DNA from: Morganella morganii
Lineage (GTDB): Bacteria > Pseudomonadota > Gammaproteobacteria > Enterobacterales > Enterobacteriaceae
Direction of reading: 5' to 3'
DNA: 64,000 nt
Assembly (NCBI RefSeq): GCF_019242955.1
Contig: NZ_CP066129.1
Location: 1,674,001 to 1,738,000, forward strand
In this document: one piece after another, positions 38,001 to 46,836 of the stretch
Position numbering within the stretch: position 1 is the first letter of the stretch
Layout: each line of letters starts with the position of its first letter
Position numbers and translations under genes: made by a program
The notes under the pieces: generated by a model
The model's database searches: none
Told to the model about the DNA's origin: nothing
The model's input: the letters and a program-made list of their open reading frames with translations, nothing else

Positions 38001-39005
38001 GCGCGGATGCAGGGCGGACAGTTTGATGGAAATTCCCGGCCCTTCATAAATACCGCGTCCGGCGGAAGCTTTGCCGATGGCGTGAATCGCCTGCTGATAA
38101 GAAACCAGATAAGCCTGCGCATCGGCCTCTGTCAGTGCTGCTTCCCCCAGCATATCGTAGGAATAACGGAAACCTTTGGCTTCATTTTTGCGGGCATTTG
38201 CCAGTGCGCGGGCGATGGTTTCACCGGTGACAAACTGTTCACCCATCAGTCGCATCGCCATATCCACACCTTTACGCACCAGCGGCTCACCACTTTTGCC
38301 CAGGATGCGGTTCAGTGAGCGGCTCAGTCCTGCTTCATTATGGGTGGAAACCAGTTTACCGGTGAACAGCAGGCCCCATGTGGCCGCATTGACAAACATG
38401 GATTTGCTCTGGCCGAGGTGGGAATTCCAGTCACCGTGGCTGATTTTATCGCGGATCAGCACATCGCGGGTGGCTTTATCCGGAATACGCAGCAGCGCTT
38501 CCGCCAGACACATCAGTGCGATCCCCTCCTGAGAGGAGAGGGAAAATTCCTGAAGCAGCCCCTGGACCAGCCCGGCACGTCCGCTGCTGTTTTTCTGATT
38601 ACGCAGTTTTTCTGCCAGCCCGTAAGCCAGCTTGTGGGTTGCCTGCGCAGCCTCCGGGGAGAGTTGAGCCTGCGGCAGCAACATGGCCACAGCTTCCGGT
38701 TCCGGAATACGGTAGGCGGATGTGATAGCCGCACGGGTAACAGATTGCGGCAGAATGTCACCGGCAAATGCCAGAAACGGCTGGCGGCTGACCGGCGGCT
38801 CAGCCGGCGCGGTTTCATCTTCCGGTGCGGAAGAAACACCGGCAGCGGGCAGTGTGCCGTCCGGCAAAGAATCGAGCTGAGTCAGATAATCAAAAATAGC
38901 CTGTCTGATCAGCCAGTGTGGCGTGCGATCGATTTTTTGTGCCGCAGCTTTGATCCGCTCACGGGTTTCCTCATCCAGTCTGACGCCCATTGTGGTACTC
39001 ACCAT
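35031..39005 (-). CDS. putA: Bifunctional proline dehydrogenase / P5C dehydrogenase and repressor PutA
   Basis: PutA oxidises proline to glutamate at the membrane and represses the put genes when proline is absent. From the ATG at 39005 (AGGAG site 5 bases upstream) it is 1324 residues. A ribbon-helix-helix DNA-binding domain (STTMGVRLDEETRERIKAAA, residues 4-50) comes first. The FAD-dependent proline dehydrogenase barrel follows (about 250-560). The aldehyde dehydrogenase domain (about 640-1110) has FTGSTAVAK, ETGGLN and the catalytic Cys in SAGQRCSALRLLC. Length matches E. coli PutA (1320). Divergent from putP. Confidence 0.97.
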   Translation of the reverse strand: MVSTTMGVRLDEETRERIKAAAQKIDRTPHWLIRQAIFDYLTQLDSLPDGTLPAAGVSSAPEDETAPAEPPVSRQPFLAFAGDILPQSVTRAAITSAYRIPEPEAVAMLLPQAQLSPEAAQATHKLAYGLAEKLRNQKNSSGRAGLVQGLLQEFSLSSQEGIALMCLAEALLRIPDKATRDVLIRDKISHGDWNSHLGQSKSMFVNAATWGLLFTGKLVSTHNEAGLSRSLNRILGKSGEPLVRKGVDMAMRLMGEQFVTGETIARALANARKNEAKGFRYSYDMLGEAALTEADAQAYLVSYQQAIHAIGKASAGRGIYEGPGISIKLSALHPRYSRAQYDRVMSELYPILRDLVVMARQYDIGINIDAEEADRLEISLDLLEKLCFDPQLAGWNGIGFVIQAYQKRCPVVVDYLIDLASRSHRRLMIRLVKGAYWDSEVKRAQVDGLEGYPVYTRKVYTDISYLACARKLLSVPNLIYPQFATHNAHTLSAIYQLAGNNYYPGQYEFQCLHGMGEPLYEQVVGKVADGKLNRPCRVYAPVGTHETLLAYLVRRLLENGANTSFVNRIADGTIPLEMLVEDPVTAVQAMAAKEGAVGLPHPKIPLPRNLYGSSRVNAAGLDLSNEHRLASLSSALLSHAGDNLLSEPLIGGTFTSAAPADTQPVRNPADHHDIVGQVRPAAEDEVNHALATASDAAEIWFATPPQDRAEILIRAAQLMEAQLQPLLGLLVREAGKTFANAIAEVREAVDFLNYYAAQVKTHFAGDTHRPLGPVVCISPWNFPLAIFTGQVAAALAAGNPVLAKPAEQTPLVASVAVSLLHDAGVPHDVLQLLPGDGETVGNQLVCDPRVQGVMFTGSTAVAKILQRNLAARLSSEGRVIPLIAETGGLNAMVVDSSALTEQVVTDVVSSAFDSAGQRCSALRLLCIQEDVADRTIEMLKGAMAECRLGNPDVLATDIGPVIDEEAHNGIRQHIQQMRGKGRPVYQSAFGMDAGAPELLNGTFIPPTLIELDDVSELTREIFGPVLHVVRYPRDTLPELAEKINAAGYGLTFGIHTRIDETIAQLTQQVEAGNIYVNRNIVGAVVGVQPFGGEGLSGTGPKAGGPLYLHRLLAEQPDDSVVTLLAEQDDRNPPDVTVRTQLLAPFNAFLAWLEAQRRHDVLTAVSRYGELSQAGTCRLLPGPTGERNSYYLLPRGTILGLNDSEQDALLQLGATLASGCRQLWPAAEHTRSLYNALPDSVRAQITLTEDWSAETVVFNGVIFHGDSDHLQALNHTVAARSGEIVPVAGLSHGDTNIPLMLLLHERAVSVNTAAAGGNASLMTIG

Positions 39006-39037
39006 GTTCACTCCTCATAAACGGCAACAGGTCATGC

Positions 39038-39077
39038 GTTGCACATTAATATCTATGAGGTTGCAACTTTGTGCAAC
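39038..39077. promoter_or_regulatory. PutA operator cluster near putA
   Basis: Three copies of the PutA core GTTGCA or its complement: 39038-39043, 39060-39067 (GTTGCAAC, palindromic) and TGCAAC at 39072-39077. GTTGCA is the core bound by the PutA ribbon-helix-helix domain in E. coli. They lie 33-72 bases before the putA start. Confidence 0.75.
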
Positions 39078-39265
39078 ATTGTTAAATAACGAGATGCATA
39101 AAGTGTGAATAATGTCGCTGTTTTATACTGATCGGAGAAAATGATTAATTAATAAACCGTACTGGTTAAAATAAAACCATTATATAACAATAGTATATTA
39201 CCGATTTTAAGGCGTATAATAATCAGAACAAGTGATTAACTGCATCACTTTCCGATAATACATCC

Positions 39266-39281
39266 CGTGATAAAAATCACA
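39266..39281. promoter_or_regulatory. CRP-like site in the putA-putP region
   Basis: CGTGATAAAAATCACA, against the CRP pattern TGTGA-N6-TCACA, with one mismatch in the left arm. It lies near the middle of the 520-base divergent region, fitting known catabolite control of put genes in enterics. Confidence 0.6.
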
Positions 39282-39426
39282 AATTTTCACTTTAATATCG
39301 TTAATTAATTGTTGTTTTATTGTTGTTGTCGTTACTATCTGGCTGAACACAACTCATCACAGATTTAACAAATAATGATAATTAACGGGGCATTGTCTGT
39401 GCAGACCAGGGATGGCTGAGGCGGTG

Positions 39427-39432
39427 TGCAAC
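39427..39432. promoter_or_regulatory. PutA operator near putP
   Basis: TGCAAC, complement of the PutA core GTTGCA, 94 bases before the putP start. With the three sites near putA it gives four in the divergent region. Confidence 0.6.
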
Positions 39433-39525
39433 ACTGTGACACTGGTGCGCGCACATCCTGTACAGCGATTGGTACACGCAATGCTGATACATGACGGACT
39501 ATAAATTCAGTACAGGAACTTAATT

Positions 39526-41019
39526 ATGACAATGACGCTGACCACACCGCTGATTGTGACATTTATTGTCTATATCGCCGGGATGCTGTTCATCGGCTAT
39601 ATGGCCTACCGCTCCACCAATAACTTCGACGACTATATTCTCGGCGGCCGCCGGATGGGCAGTTTTGTGACGGCATTATCCGCCGGTGCCTCTGATATGA
39701 GCGGCTGGCTGCTGATGGGATTACCCGGAGTGGTTTTTTTCTCCGGCATTTCCGAATCCTGGATTGCCATCGGTCTGTGTATCGGCGCCTGGCTTAACTG
39801 GCGGATTGTTGCCGGACGCCTGCGTCTTCAGACGGAAGTCAATAATGCGCTGACGCTGCCGGATTACTTCACGCAGCGTTTTGAGGACAAAAGCCGCATC
39901 CTGCGGATTGTCTCTGCAGCCGTGATCCTGATTTTCTTTACCATTTACTGTGCGTCCGGCATCGTGGCCGGCGGGCTGCTGTTTGAAAGCACATTCGGCA
40001 TCAGTTATGAAAAAGCCATGTGGCTCGGGGCAGGGGCAACCATTGCGTATACCTTCCTCGGCGGGTTCCTCGCGGTAAGCTGGACAGATACCGTACAGGC
40101 CACCCTGATGATTTTCGCCCTGATCCTGACACCTGTTATGGTGATTACGTCTGTCGGCGGGTTTGATACTGCGCTGGCGATTATTGAGGCGAAAAGCCCG
40201 GCGTATGTGGATATGTTCCGCGGGCTGGATATTGTCGCGATTATCTCTCTGCTGGGCTGGGGACTGGGTTATTTCGGGCAGCCGCATATCCTGGCGCGCT
40301 TTATGGCAGCGGATTCTCATCACACCATCCGCAGTGCACGCCGTATCAGTATGACCTGGATGGTGCTCTGCCTCGCGGGGACAATCTGTGTCGGTTTCTT
40401 CGGTATTGCTTTCTTCCAGCAGAATCCGGAACTGGCGGGATCGGTTACTGAAAACCGCGAGCGGATTTTTATGAGCCTGACATCCATTTTATTTAATCCG
40501 TGGATTGCCGGTATTCTGCTCTCTGCCATTCTGGCAGCGGTCATGAGTACCCTGAGCTGTCAGTTACTGGTCAGTGCCAGCGCCCTGACGGAAGATATCT
40601 ACAAGCCGTTTTTCCGCAAAAATGCCTCACAAAAAGAGATGGTGCTGGTCGGGCGTATTATGGTGCTGGTGATTGCGGCGATTGCTATCTACATTGCGAT
40701 GGATAAAAACAACAAAGTGCTGGGGCTGGTCAGTAACGCATGGGCCGGGTTCGGTGCGGCATTCGGGCCGGTGATCCTGTTCTCTGTTATCTGGAAGCGG
40801 ATGACCCGTAACGGCGCACTGGCGGGAATGTTCACCGGTGCGGTTACTGTCCTTATCTGGATTGAATATAAGTGGTTTAATTTATATGAAATTATTCCGG
40901 GCTTTATTCTGGCAGGTATTGCCATTGTGGTGGTCAGCCTCACAGGCCGTGAGCCGGATAAATCTGTTCAGGGGCGTTTCTCTGAGGCAGAGGATCGTTA
41001 CCTCGGACGGACGGAATAA
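39526..41019 (+). CDS. putP: Sodium/proline symporter PutP
   Basis: PutP imports proline with Na+ for use as carbon and nitrogen source by PutA. The 497-residue protein (E. coli 502) belongs to the sodium:solute symporter family, with about 13 membrane helices. Family sequences include DDYILGGRRMGSFVTALSAGASDMSGW split across helix 2 and GWGLGYFGQPHILARFMA. It is divergent from putA with PutA operators between them, and a terminator follows. Confidence 0.97.
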   Translation: MTMTLTTPLIVTFIVYIAGMLFIGYMAYRSTNNFDDYILGGRRMGSFVTALSAGASDMSGWLLMGLPGVVFFSGISESWIAIGLCIGAWLNWRIVAGRLRLQTEVNNALTLPDYFTQRFEDKSRILRIVSAAVILIFFTIYCASGIVAGGLLFESTFGISYEKAMWLGAGATIAYTFLGGFLAVSWTDTVQATLMIFALILTPVMVITSVGGFDTALAIIEAKSPAYVDMFRGLDIVAIISLLGWGLGYFGQPHILARFMAADSHHTIRSARRISMTWMVLCLAGTICVGFFGIAFFQQNPELAGSVTENRERIFMSLTSILFNPWIAGILLSAILAAVMSTLSCQLLVSASALTEDIYKPFFRKNASQKEMVLVGRIMVLVIAAIAIYIAMDKNNKVLGLVSNAWAGFGAAFGPVILFSVIWKRMTRNGALAGMFTGAVTVLIWIEYKWFNLYEIIPGFILAGIAIVVVSLTGREPDKSVQGRFSEAEDRYLGRTE

Positions 41020-41034
41020 CATAGTCTGAAAACA

Positions 41035-41062
41035 AAATCCCGGCGTTGCCGGGATTTTTTTG
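41035..41062. terminator. Terminator after putP
   Basis: Stem AATCCCGGC / GCCGGGATT with a 3-base loop and a run of seven T. The convergent cycA gene ends a few bases later and may use the same hairpin. Confidence 0.9.
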
Positions 41063-41066
41063 TTTA

Positions 41067-42464
41067 TTATTTTTGTGCTTCCGCAAGGCGATGTTTTTTG
41101 ACTTTCCGGTAACCGAATGCCAGCAGGATAAACCATAGCGGTGTGGCAATCAGTGCCTGGCGGGTATCAGTTTCCAGTGTCAGAAGAACAATCACAAAAG
41201 CAAAGAAAGACAGACAAACCCACGGTATCCAGCTGCCGAACGGTACTTTATAGACGGATGCGGCATGCAGCTCCGGACGACGGCGGCGGAACATAATGTA
41301 GCTGTACAGGATCATGCTCCAGATAAACATAAACAGGATCGCTGATACCGTCGTTACCAGGGTAAAGACATGCATCACATCAGGAATAAAATAGAGCAGA
41401 ATGACCCCGACAGACAAACAGATGCAGGTAAAAATCAGCCCTGTTGCCGGTACAGACTGTTTGGACAGACGGCAGAACTGTTTTGGTGCACTGCCTTGTT
41501 TGGCTAATCCGAACAGCATCCGGCTGGTGGAAAACACACCGCTGTTTGCGGAGGATGCCGCAGCCGTCAGCACCACAAAGTTCACCAGACTGGCTGCCGC
41601 CGGTACCCCGATCATAATAAACAGTTCCACAAACGGGCTTTTATCCGCAGGGATTGAACGCCACGGTGTGACAGACATAATAATGATCAAAGCCAGTACA
41701 TAGAATGCAATGATACGGAACGGAATCGCATTAATGGCACGCGGTAGTGATTTTACCGGGTCGCGGGTTTCCGCTGCGGCCGTACCCACCAGCTCGATAC
41801 CGACAAAGGCAAAGATCGCTATCTGGAATCCGGCAAAGAACCCGATTATCCCTTTCGGGAACATACCGCCGTCAGACCAGATATTGGATAATGCTGCCTG
41901 ATGCCCCTCCGGTGAGACAAAGTGTGTGCCGATCAGGATACCGCCGATGACAATCAGCCCCACAATCGCGACAATTTTTATCATGGAGAACCAGAATTCC
42001 ATCTCGCCGAATAATTTAACGGTCGCCAGGTTGAGAGACAACAGCAGCAGAATACAGAGCAGTGAACTGACCCAGCGCGGAAAATCAGGCGCCCAGTGCA
42101 TGATATATCCGGTAATGGCCACCACATCGGCAATACCGGTGATAACCCAGCAGAACCAGTAAGTCCAGCCGACAAAAAAACCGGCCCACGGGCCGATCAG
42201 ATCACCGGCAAAATCACTGAACGATTTATAATTCAGGTTTGACAGCAGGATCTCGCCCATTGCCCGCATAACAAAGAACAGCACAAACCCGATTATCATA
42301 TAAACAAATAATACAGAAGGGCCTGCCAGCGAAATAGTTTTACCGGAGCCCATAAATAACCCGGTGCCGATTGCCCCGCTGATTGAAATCAGCTGGATAT
42401 GCCGGTTGGTTAAACTGCGTTTGAGTTCGCCGCGCGGCGGCGTGGCAGGCGTTTTTTCGTCCAT
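41067..42464 (-). CDS. cycA: D-serine/D-alanine/glycine permease CycA
   Basis: CycA takes up glycine, D-alanine, D-serine (and D-cycloserine) by proton symport. From the ATG at 42464 it is 465 residues with 12 membrane helices of the APC family. It follows E. coli CycA closely: LTNRHIQLISISGAIGTGLF, GPWAGFFVGWTYWFCWVITG, SSANSGVFSTSRMLFGLA. A TTG two codons upstream is the only other start. Confidence 0.93.
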   Translation of the reverse strand: MDEKTPATPPRGELKRSLTNRHIQLISISGAIGTGLFMGSGKTISLAGPSVLFVYMIIGFVLFFVMRAMGEILLSNLNYKSFSDFAGDLIGPWAGFFVGWTYWFCWVITGIADVVAITGYIMHWAPDFPRWVSSLLCILLLLSLNLATVKLFGEMEFWFSMIKIVAIVGLIVIGGILIGTHFVSPEGHQAALSNIWSDGGMFPKGIIGFFAGFQIAIFAFVGIELVGTAAAETRDPVKSLPRAINAIPFRIIAFYVLALIIIMSVTPWRSIPADKSPFVELFIMIGVPAAASLVNFVVLTAAASSANSGVFSTSRMLFGLAKQGSAPKQFCRLSKQSVPATGLIFTCICLSVGVILLYFIPDVMHVFTLVTTVSAILFMFIWSMILYSYIMFRRRRPELHAASVYKVPFGSWIPWVCLSFFAFVIVLLTLETDTRQALIATPLWFILLAFGYRKVKKHRLAEAQK

Positions 42465-42812
42465 AAACAAATCCGTTAAGCTAAAAAATAACCATTATTT
42501 TTATTCATTCAAAAATGGTGTTATCAGCGAATAGTGTGACACATTTCTCAGAATGAGTAACGCGAAATTTTCCGTTAAATTCATGGGGTTGATAGTAAAT
42601 ATAGGTTGTCAGCTATTGTTTCGCATTAGTTTTTTTATGGGTGAAAATAGTATTGTGTCTGTATACATAGCGGAGAGAAACGGCATTTTTTTCAGGAACA
42701 TTAAGAAGAAAACGGAAATCTGTGGTTGCGGGTCAGAATAGTATATTTTGGGGGCTTTCCGGTTATACTGGCGATATATCACAGGAGTATTTTTTATTGA
42801 GGGATCGTATTT
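42465..42812. other. Intergenic region between cycA and an unknown membrane gene
   Basis: About 350 AT-rich bases that must hold divergent promoters. A 62-codon frame at 42553-42741 is open but has no good ribosome site and an unremarkable composition, so I do not call it. Nothing else is recognised. Confidence 0.5.
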
Positions 42813-43439
42813 ATGGACAAAAAAACCCGGGGAACGACGATGAATTACCAGGTTGTTCCTTACTGGCTCTATTCAGGAAGAGCCGCCTTTTTTATATTAC
42901 TCGCTGTACTTACCGGTTTTTCGGGCATGAATGCTTTTCTGCTCTGGTTGTTATTTTACGGTATTGTCTGGCAGCTGGTGGTATCCCTTCGTTTACATAC
43001 TTTAAAAGAGAAGGGGCTGGTATCCCGCAGTCATGATATCAGCCATTGGATAGTGTATGTTTACAGTATACCGGTGAAAGAAGAGCGGGCGATTTTAAAA
43101 AATCCGTGTTTTGCGCTTGAGCAAAATATGAAAGACTTTTTTTTTCGCCTGCTGATAGTGAAAGGTATTACACAGGCCGGCTTTATTGTGTTGCTGCTGG
43201 TTCAGTATATCCGGACAGAGGCAGATGTATTCAGCCTGACCACGCTGGCCGGGGCATTATCCGCACTTGTTATGGTTGTGACACTTTACAAAACCGGGCT
43301 GCTTATCCGTGAATTATCCGCCAATGCGTTTTACACGGAAAAATTACAGTCAGAAAGTGGTTCTCTCTGGTATCAGCTCTGTTTTGTTTCCCGCCATTCA
43401 GAAAAAACGGCAGGGCTGGATAAATTACTGGCGTTATAA
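42813..43439 (+). CDS. Membrane protein of unknown function
   Basis: A 208-residue protein with about four membrane segments: near residues 20-40 and 42-62, then 112-130 and 140-162. Lys/Arg-rich loops separate them. The start has a GAGGG site 9 bases upstream; an ATG at 42840 is an alternative. No family recognised. A GC-rich hairpin (CCCCGCAG/CTGCGGGG at 43446-43471) follows, without a T run. Confidence 0.65.
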   Translation: MDKKTRGTTMNYQVVPYWLYSGRAAFFILLAVLTGFSGMNAFLLWLLFYGIVWQLVVSLRLHTLKEKGLVSRSHDISHWIVYVYSIPVKEERAILKNPCFALEQNMKDFFFRLLIVKGITQAGFIVLLLVQYIRTEADVFSLTTLAGALSALVMVVTLYKTGLLIRELSANAFYTEKLQSESGSLWYQLCFVSRHSEKTAGLDKLLAL

Positions 43440-43491
43440 ACACCGCCCCGCAGCACATATTCTCTGCGGGGAATACTGCTGTATCACCCGG

Positions 43492-43785
43492 TTATTTTTT
43501 GGCAATGGCTTTATCGGCGTGCGGCTCGATGGTAATGGCGTGTTCGACAGTCATCGCACCATCTTCAATATCCAGCGTAATATTCCAGTCGGCATCAAAA
43601 GGTACCACCATTCTGGCAGGAAGCTCATGAAAAAAACCGCTGCCGCCATGGGTACGGAACGGCATTCCTTTCCGGAACTGATTAAAATTCATTTTGGTCA
43701 TCATTAAAACATTGCATGAACGACCGCAATCCACCACTACAGTATCACCTGCTGTCAGGTGCATTCTTTTATGTAAAAACGGCAT
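43492..43785 (-). CDS. DUF1883-like small protein
   Basis: A 97-residue protein. The pattern LTAGDTVVVDCGRSCNVLMM, then NFNQFRKGMPFRTHGG, then VVPFDADWNITLDIED resembles DUF1883, a small beta-rich family of unknown role found alone or with TIR and other partner domains. It is convergent with the membrane gene upstream and has no obvious operon partner. Confidence 0.65.
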   Translation of the reverse strand: MPFLHKRMHLTAGDTVVVDCGRSCNVLMMTKMNFNQFRKGMPFRTHGGSGFFHELPARMVVPFDADWNITLDIEDGAMTVEHAITIEPHADKAIAKK

Positions 43786-43873
43786 GATAACACTCCTGTT
43801 TTTATTGCTCCGGCAGAATAATGATTACTGATAATTACGTATTATCACGCAATATAATCCGGCAGAAATAATA

Positions 43874-44419
43874 TTAAGGGTAATAGGCATTAACCAGCAT
43901 ACGCGGCTGTAATGCAATCACTTTTTTCTGTTCTTCCGATAATGTATGTGTTTCCAGCCAGCGATCTTTATACCGCTCGAAATCCGGAGATTCACTCAGA
44001 TACAACGCCAGAAGATAATCAAAATCACGGATATCACTCTGTTCAAATACAGAAATCACTTCCCGGTAACAGACATTATGAGGCAATTTAATGCGCTCGG
44101 TTAACATGCACTCCATCAGTTTCAGTGACGGAATTCCGGTATTCTGATATACAATTTTCAGTTGAGTGATTGCCTTTTCATAGCGGTTATCCACAATCAG
44201 TAAATCGCTGTAGAGCTGACGCAGTGCAATATCATCCGGGTACTGGCGGATCAGTGTATCAAACTGATTAAGCGCTTTTTCTTTCCCCTCATCAGTCTGA
44301 CTGCCCGAGTATTTAATGACGTATGACATGGCCTGCTCTTTCGGAGCGCGCTCATGAGTATAAGCATAAGATGTAAACGGAAGACTCAGCATCCAGGCTA
44401 AAAATATCCAATTCTTCAT
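43874..44419 (-). CDS. Exported tetratricopeptide-like protein
   Basis: A 181-residue protein from the ATG at 44419, with signal peptide MKNWIFLAWMLSLPFTSYA cut before YTHER. The mature part is helical, with TPR-like repeats (LNQFDTLIRQYPDDIALRQL and SDLLIVDNRYEKAITQLKIV). These look like the N-terminal part of longer periplasmic TPR proteins. No membrane anchor is seen. Function unknown. A start 54 bases upstream is open but would hide the signal peptide. Confidence 0.68.
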   Translation of the reverse strand: MKNWIFLAWMLSLPFTSYAYTHERAPKEQAMSYVIKYSGSQTDEGKEKALNQFDTLIRQYPDDIALRQLYSDLLIVDNRYEKAITQLKIVYQNTGIPSLKLMECMLTERIKLPHNVCYREVISVFEQSDIRDFDYLLALYLSESPDFERYKDRWLETHTLSEEQKKVIALQPRMLVNAYYP

Positions 44420-45105
44420 GGAAATACGGTTCCCTGTATATTTACCGTGTATTGACTGTAACATAAGAGTCACAGTGAAAATTTAGGATGTTTACGAAAA
44501 ACAGGGAGAGTATCTGCGGGTATGGTTAAACAAAAATACAATGAATCGGCCGGTCAGGATGAGTGAGTAATAAAATTTCATTAATTCTGATATTTTACAG
44601 AATAATCTTATGAGTCAATGGGTGTTATAACTATTATTTTTCCGAAATCATGAACATAAAATGACAGCGGCAGAGAACAGATATCTTCCTGAATGTAAAA
44701 TGAAACGTAACGAATTATTTATTTTCATCAATATAGGTCTGAAAGGGAACGGAGTGATTATAGATTAAAATGACGCAGATATTATTTATTTCAGGTTCAA
44801 TTATCTCCCGGTTTAATGAATGTTCATTAATTCAGAAAGGCAAGCTATTTCAGGGGGAAGTGTCAGGATGATGGTACCTTCTGTGATGACTGAAAACGAT
44901 TTTTACTGTTTGGCAGAATAAGCATGCATGAAAAAAAGACTAACATGGCCAGGTTAGGTGCAGTAAAATCACGTTTATAAATAAATGCATTTACCAGGAG
45001 GCTCATAATTGTTGATGTTATTATGATGGCCGGAGATTTGCATTTCTGGTGTCATAAACAGAAAGGAGTGATATTTTTTATCTCACCTTAATGACTTATT
45101 ATGAT
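44420..45105. other. Long AT-rich intergenic stretch
   Basis: About 690 bases without a credible gene. An AGGAGG at 44996-45001 is followed by only very short frames (for example 22 codons from 45026), none convincing. No known RNA or regulatory motif was recognised. Its size and base composition could point to a decayed gene or an undescribed small RNA. Confidence 0.45.
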
Positions 45106-45834
45106 TTAATATGTTATTACTGCGCGGATTATTAAACTGCCTCCCGCCACAATCAAAACACTATCCAGAATGAGGGAATAAAGCACTGCCGGTAAAGCCG
45201 CGACAATGTGTTTACCACCGAAAGTACCGAGCGTGATCATAATGCCGGTAAAAAAACCACATAAGAGAATATCCGGGCTGAGGATACCGAGCTGCGTAAA
45301 TGTTACTGACTTTGTCAGATACAGCAGAAAAGAAATGGCGGACTCGGTGGCCAGTAGTGGTGCCGGGGATAAGCCGTAAGCGCTGAGCAGCGGCAGCATC
45401 AGCGGACCGGTGGAAAACACCAGACCGGTCAGAAAACCGGTGAGCATCCCGCAGAACAGCAAATGAGATTTACGCAGTCTGAACTGATAATGTTTCAGCA
45501 GGTGGCGGACGGGACAAAGCACCAGAAAAAAGCTGCCGAGAATGATATTCAGACCCGCTTCCGGCAGTACAATCAGGGAGTTGGCTCCGGCTATTACTGC
45601 CGGGAGTGCCGGTAATCCGAACCAGCGGAAGGCTGACCAGTTAATATTTTTCCGCCACAGATACACCCGTGAAATGTTTCCGAGCAATGCCGCTATCGCC
45701 ATCACCGGCACGGCAGCTTTTGCGCCGAGTGTGGCGGTCAGCACCGGAATCAAAATTAAGGATGAACCGGTGCCCGTGACACCACTGATAAGCCCTGCAA
45801 TAATACTGGCAAGTGATAATAAGAGATAACTCAT
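45106..45834 (-). CDS. TauE/SafE-family membrane exporter
   Basis: A 242-residue membrane protein with about eight helices in two similar halves. Each half has a Gly-rich opening (AGLISGVTGTGSSLILIPVL and GMLTGFLTGLVFSTGPLMLP), as in the TauE/SafE (sulfite or organosulfonate exporter) family. Substrate unknown. It is divergent from a LysR regulator 110 bases away that may control it. Confidence 0.85.
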   Translation of the reverse strand: MSYLLLSLASIIAGLISGVTGTGSSLILIPVLTATLGAKAAVPVMAIAALLGNISRVYLWRKNINWSAFRWFGLPALPAVIAGANSLIVLPEAGLNIILGSFFLVLCPVRHLLKHYQFRLRKSHLLFCGMLTGFLTGLVFSTGPLMLPLLSAYGLSPAPLLATESAISFLLYLTKSVTFTQLGILSPDILLCGFFTGIMITLGTFGGKHIVAALPAVLYSLILDSVLIVAGGSLIIRAVITY

Positions 45835-45944
45835 AGTTAATCCGGCTCCTGAAATTGGTTGCTAAGTGTGATTCAGGGTAATAAAAGTCAGCAGCCGGTG
45901 CTGTGCCGAAAATTCACCGGGTTGTGAATAAAAAGAGGAACACC

Positions 45945-46826
45945 ATGCGGGATTTACCACCGCTTTCTGCATTGCGCGCATTCCTGGCCGCCTGTCAGAG
46001 CGACAGTTTTACAGAGGCGGCCGAAAAACTGAATGTGACGCACAGTGTTATCAGCAAGCAGATTCAGGTTACCGAAACCTGGTTCGGGGTAACTCTGTTC
46101 CGGCGCAAAGGTGCGCGGCGTGCACCGACACCCTATGCGCTGGTTCTGGCACAGGAATTAACCCGGGCACTGGAGGGTGTCAGTGATGTGGCGCTGCGCC
46201 ACCGTAACGGGAATGCCGGGTATCCGCTCAGAGTGAGTGTTCCGGCCTCCTTTTGTATGTATTGGTTGCTGCCGCGCATTGGCTCATTTTATGAAATGCA
46301 TCCGGATATTCATCTGCGAATTGACTCCGCTACCAGCGAGGAGCAGGAGAACAGCAGTGCCCATGATTTGCTGATTCGCCGACGCATTGATCCGGCTGCG
46401 GATATCACGCCTTTCTTCCGGGATCATCATGTTCTTCTGGCCTCACCGGATTTTGTGGCAAGTCACCCGGTATCAGCGCCGCAGGATGTTATGCAGTATC
46501 CCTGCATTGAAACACTGACACGGCCGGATAGCTGGCTGCGCTGGTGCAGGGCTGCCGGAATTAAGCAGAGGCCGCAGGCTGTTATCCGCCGCTTTGACCA
46601 TTTTTATGTTACAGCAGAGGCGATAAAAGCTGGTCTGGGGTTCGCTGCAGGTCCCTGCAATATGTTGCAGTACAGCCTGCAAAAAGGGGAAATTCAGATT
46701 GTTTTCCCTGAAGTTATCGCCGATCCTTTCTGTTATTACACACTGACACCGGCCGGAATTCAGAAATCCGCCGCTCATCACGCATTTGAATCCTGGCTTT
46801 TCAGTCAGGGAAATACAGCCCGCTGA
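45945..46826 (+). CDS. LysR-family regulator (GcvA-like)
   Basis: A 293-residue LysR-type regulator from the ATG at 45945, with AGAGGA 5 bases upstream. The helix-turn-helix is at about residues 5-62 (LSALRAFLAACQSDSFTEAA and VTHSVISKQIQVTETWFGV). The style resembles GcvA/AmpR-type members. It is divergent from the TauE-type exporter, so exporter control is the likely role; the effector is unknown. A second gene follows 10 bases after its stop. Confidence 0.85.
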   Translation: MRDLPPLSALRAFLAACQSDSFTEAAEKLNVTHSVISKQIQVTETWFGVTLFRRKGARRAPTPYALVLAQELTRALEGVSDVALRHRNGNAGYPLRVSVPASFCMYWLLPRIGSFYEMHPDIHLRIDSATSEEQENSSAHDLLIRRRIDPAADITPFFRDHHVLLASPDFVASHPVSAPQDVMQYPCIETLTRPDSWLRWCRAAGIKQRPQAVIRRFDHFYVTAEAIKAGLGFAAGPCNMLQYSLQKGEIQIVFPEVIADPFCYYTLTPAGIQKSAAHHAFESWLFSQGNTAR

Positions 46827-46836
46827 AGGAGGTATT

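Noticed and set aside
42553-42741. 62-codon open frame between cycA and the membrane gene at 42813
   Set aside because: No convincing ribosome site, odd composition and no recognisable features; likely chance in an AT-rich promoter region.
45026-45094. 22-codon frame downstream of AGGAGG at 44996
   Set aside because: The ribosome site is too far (about 24 bases) from the ATG and the peptide has no features.
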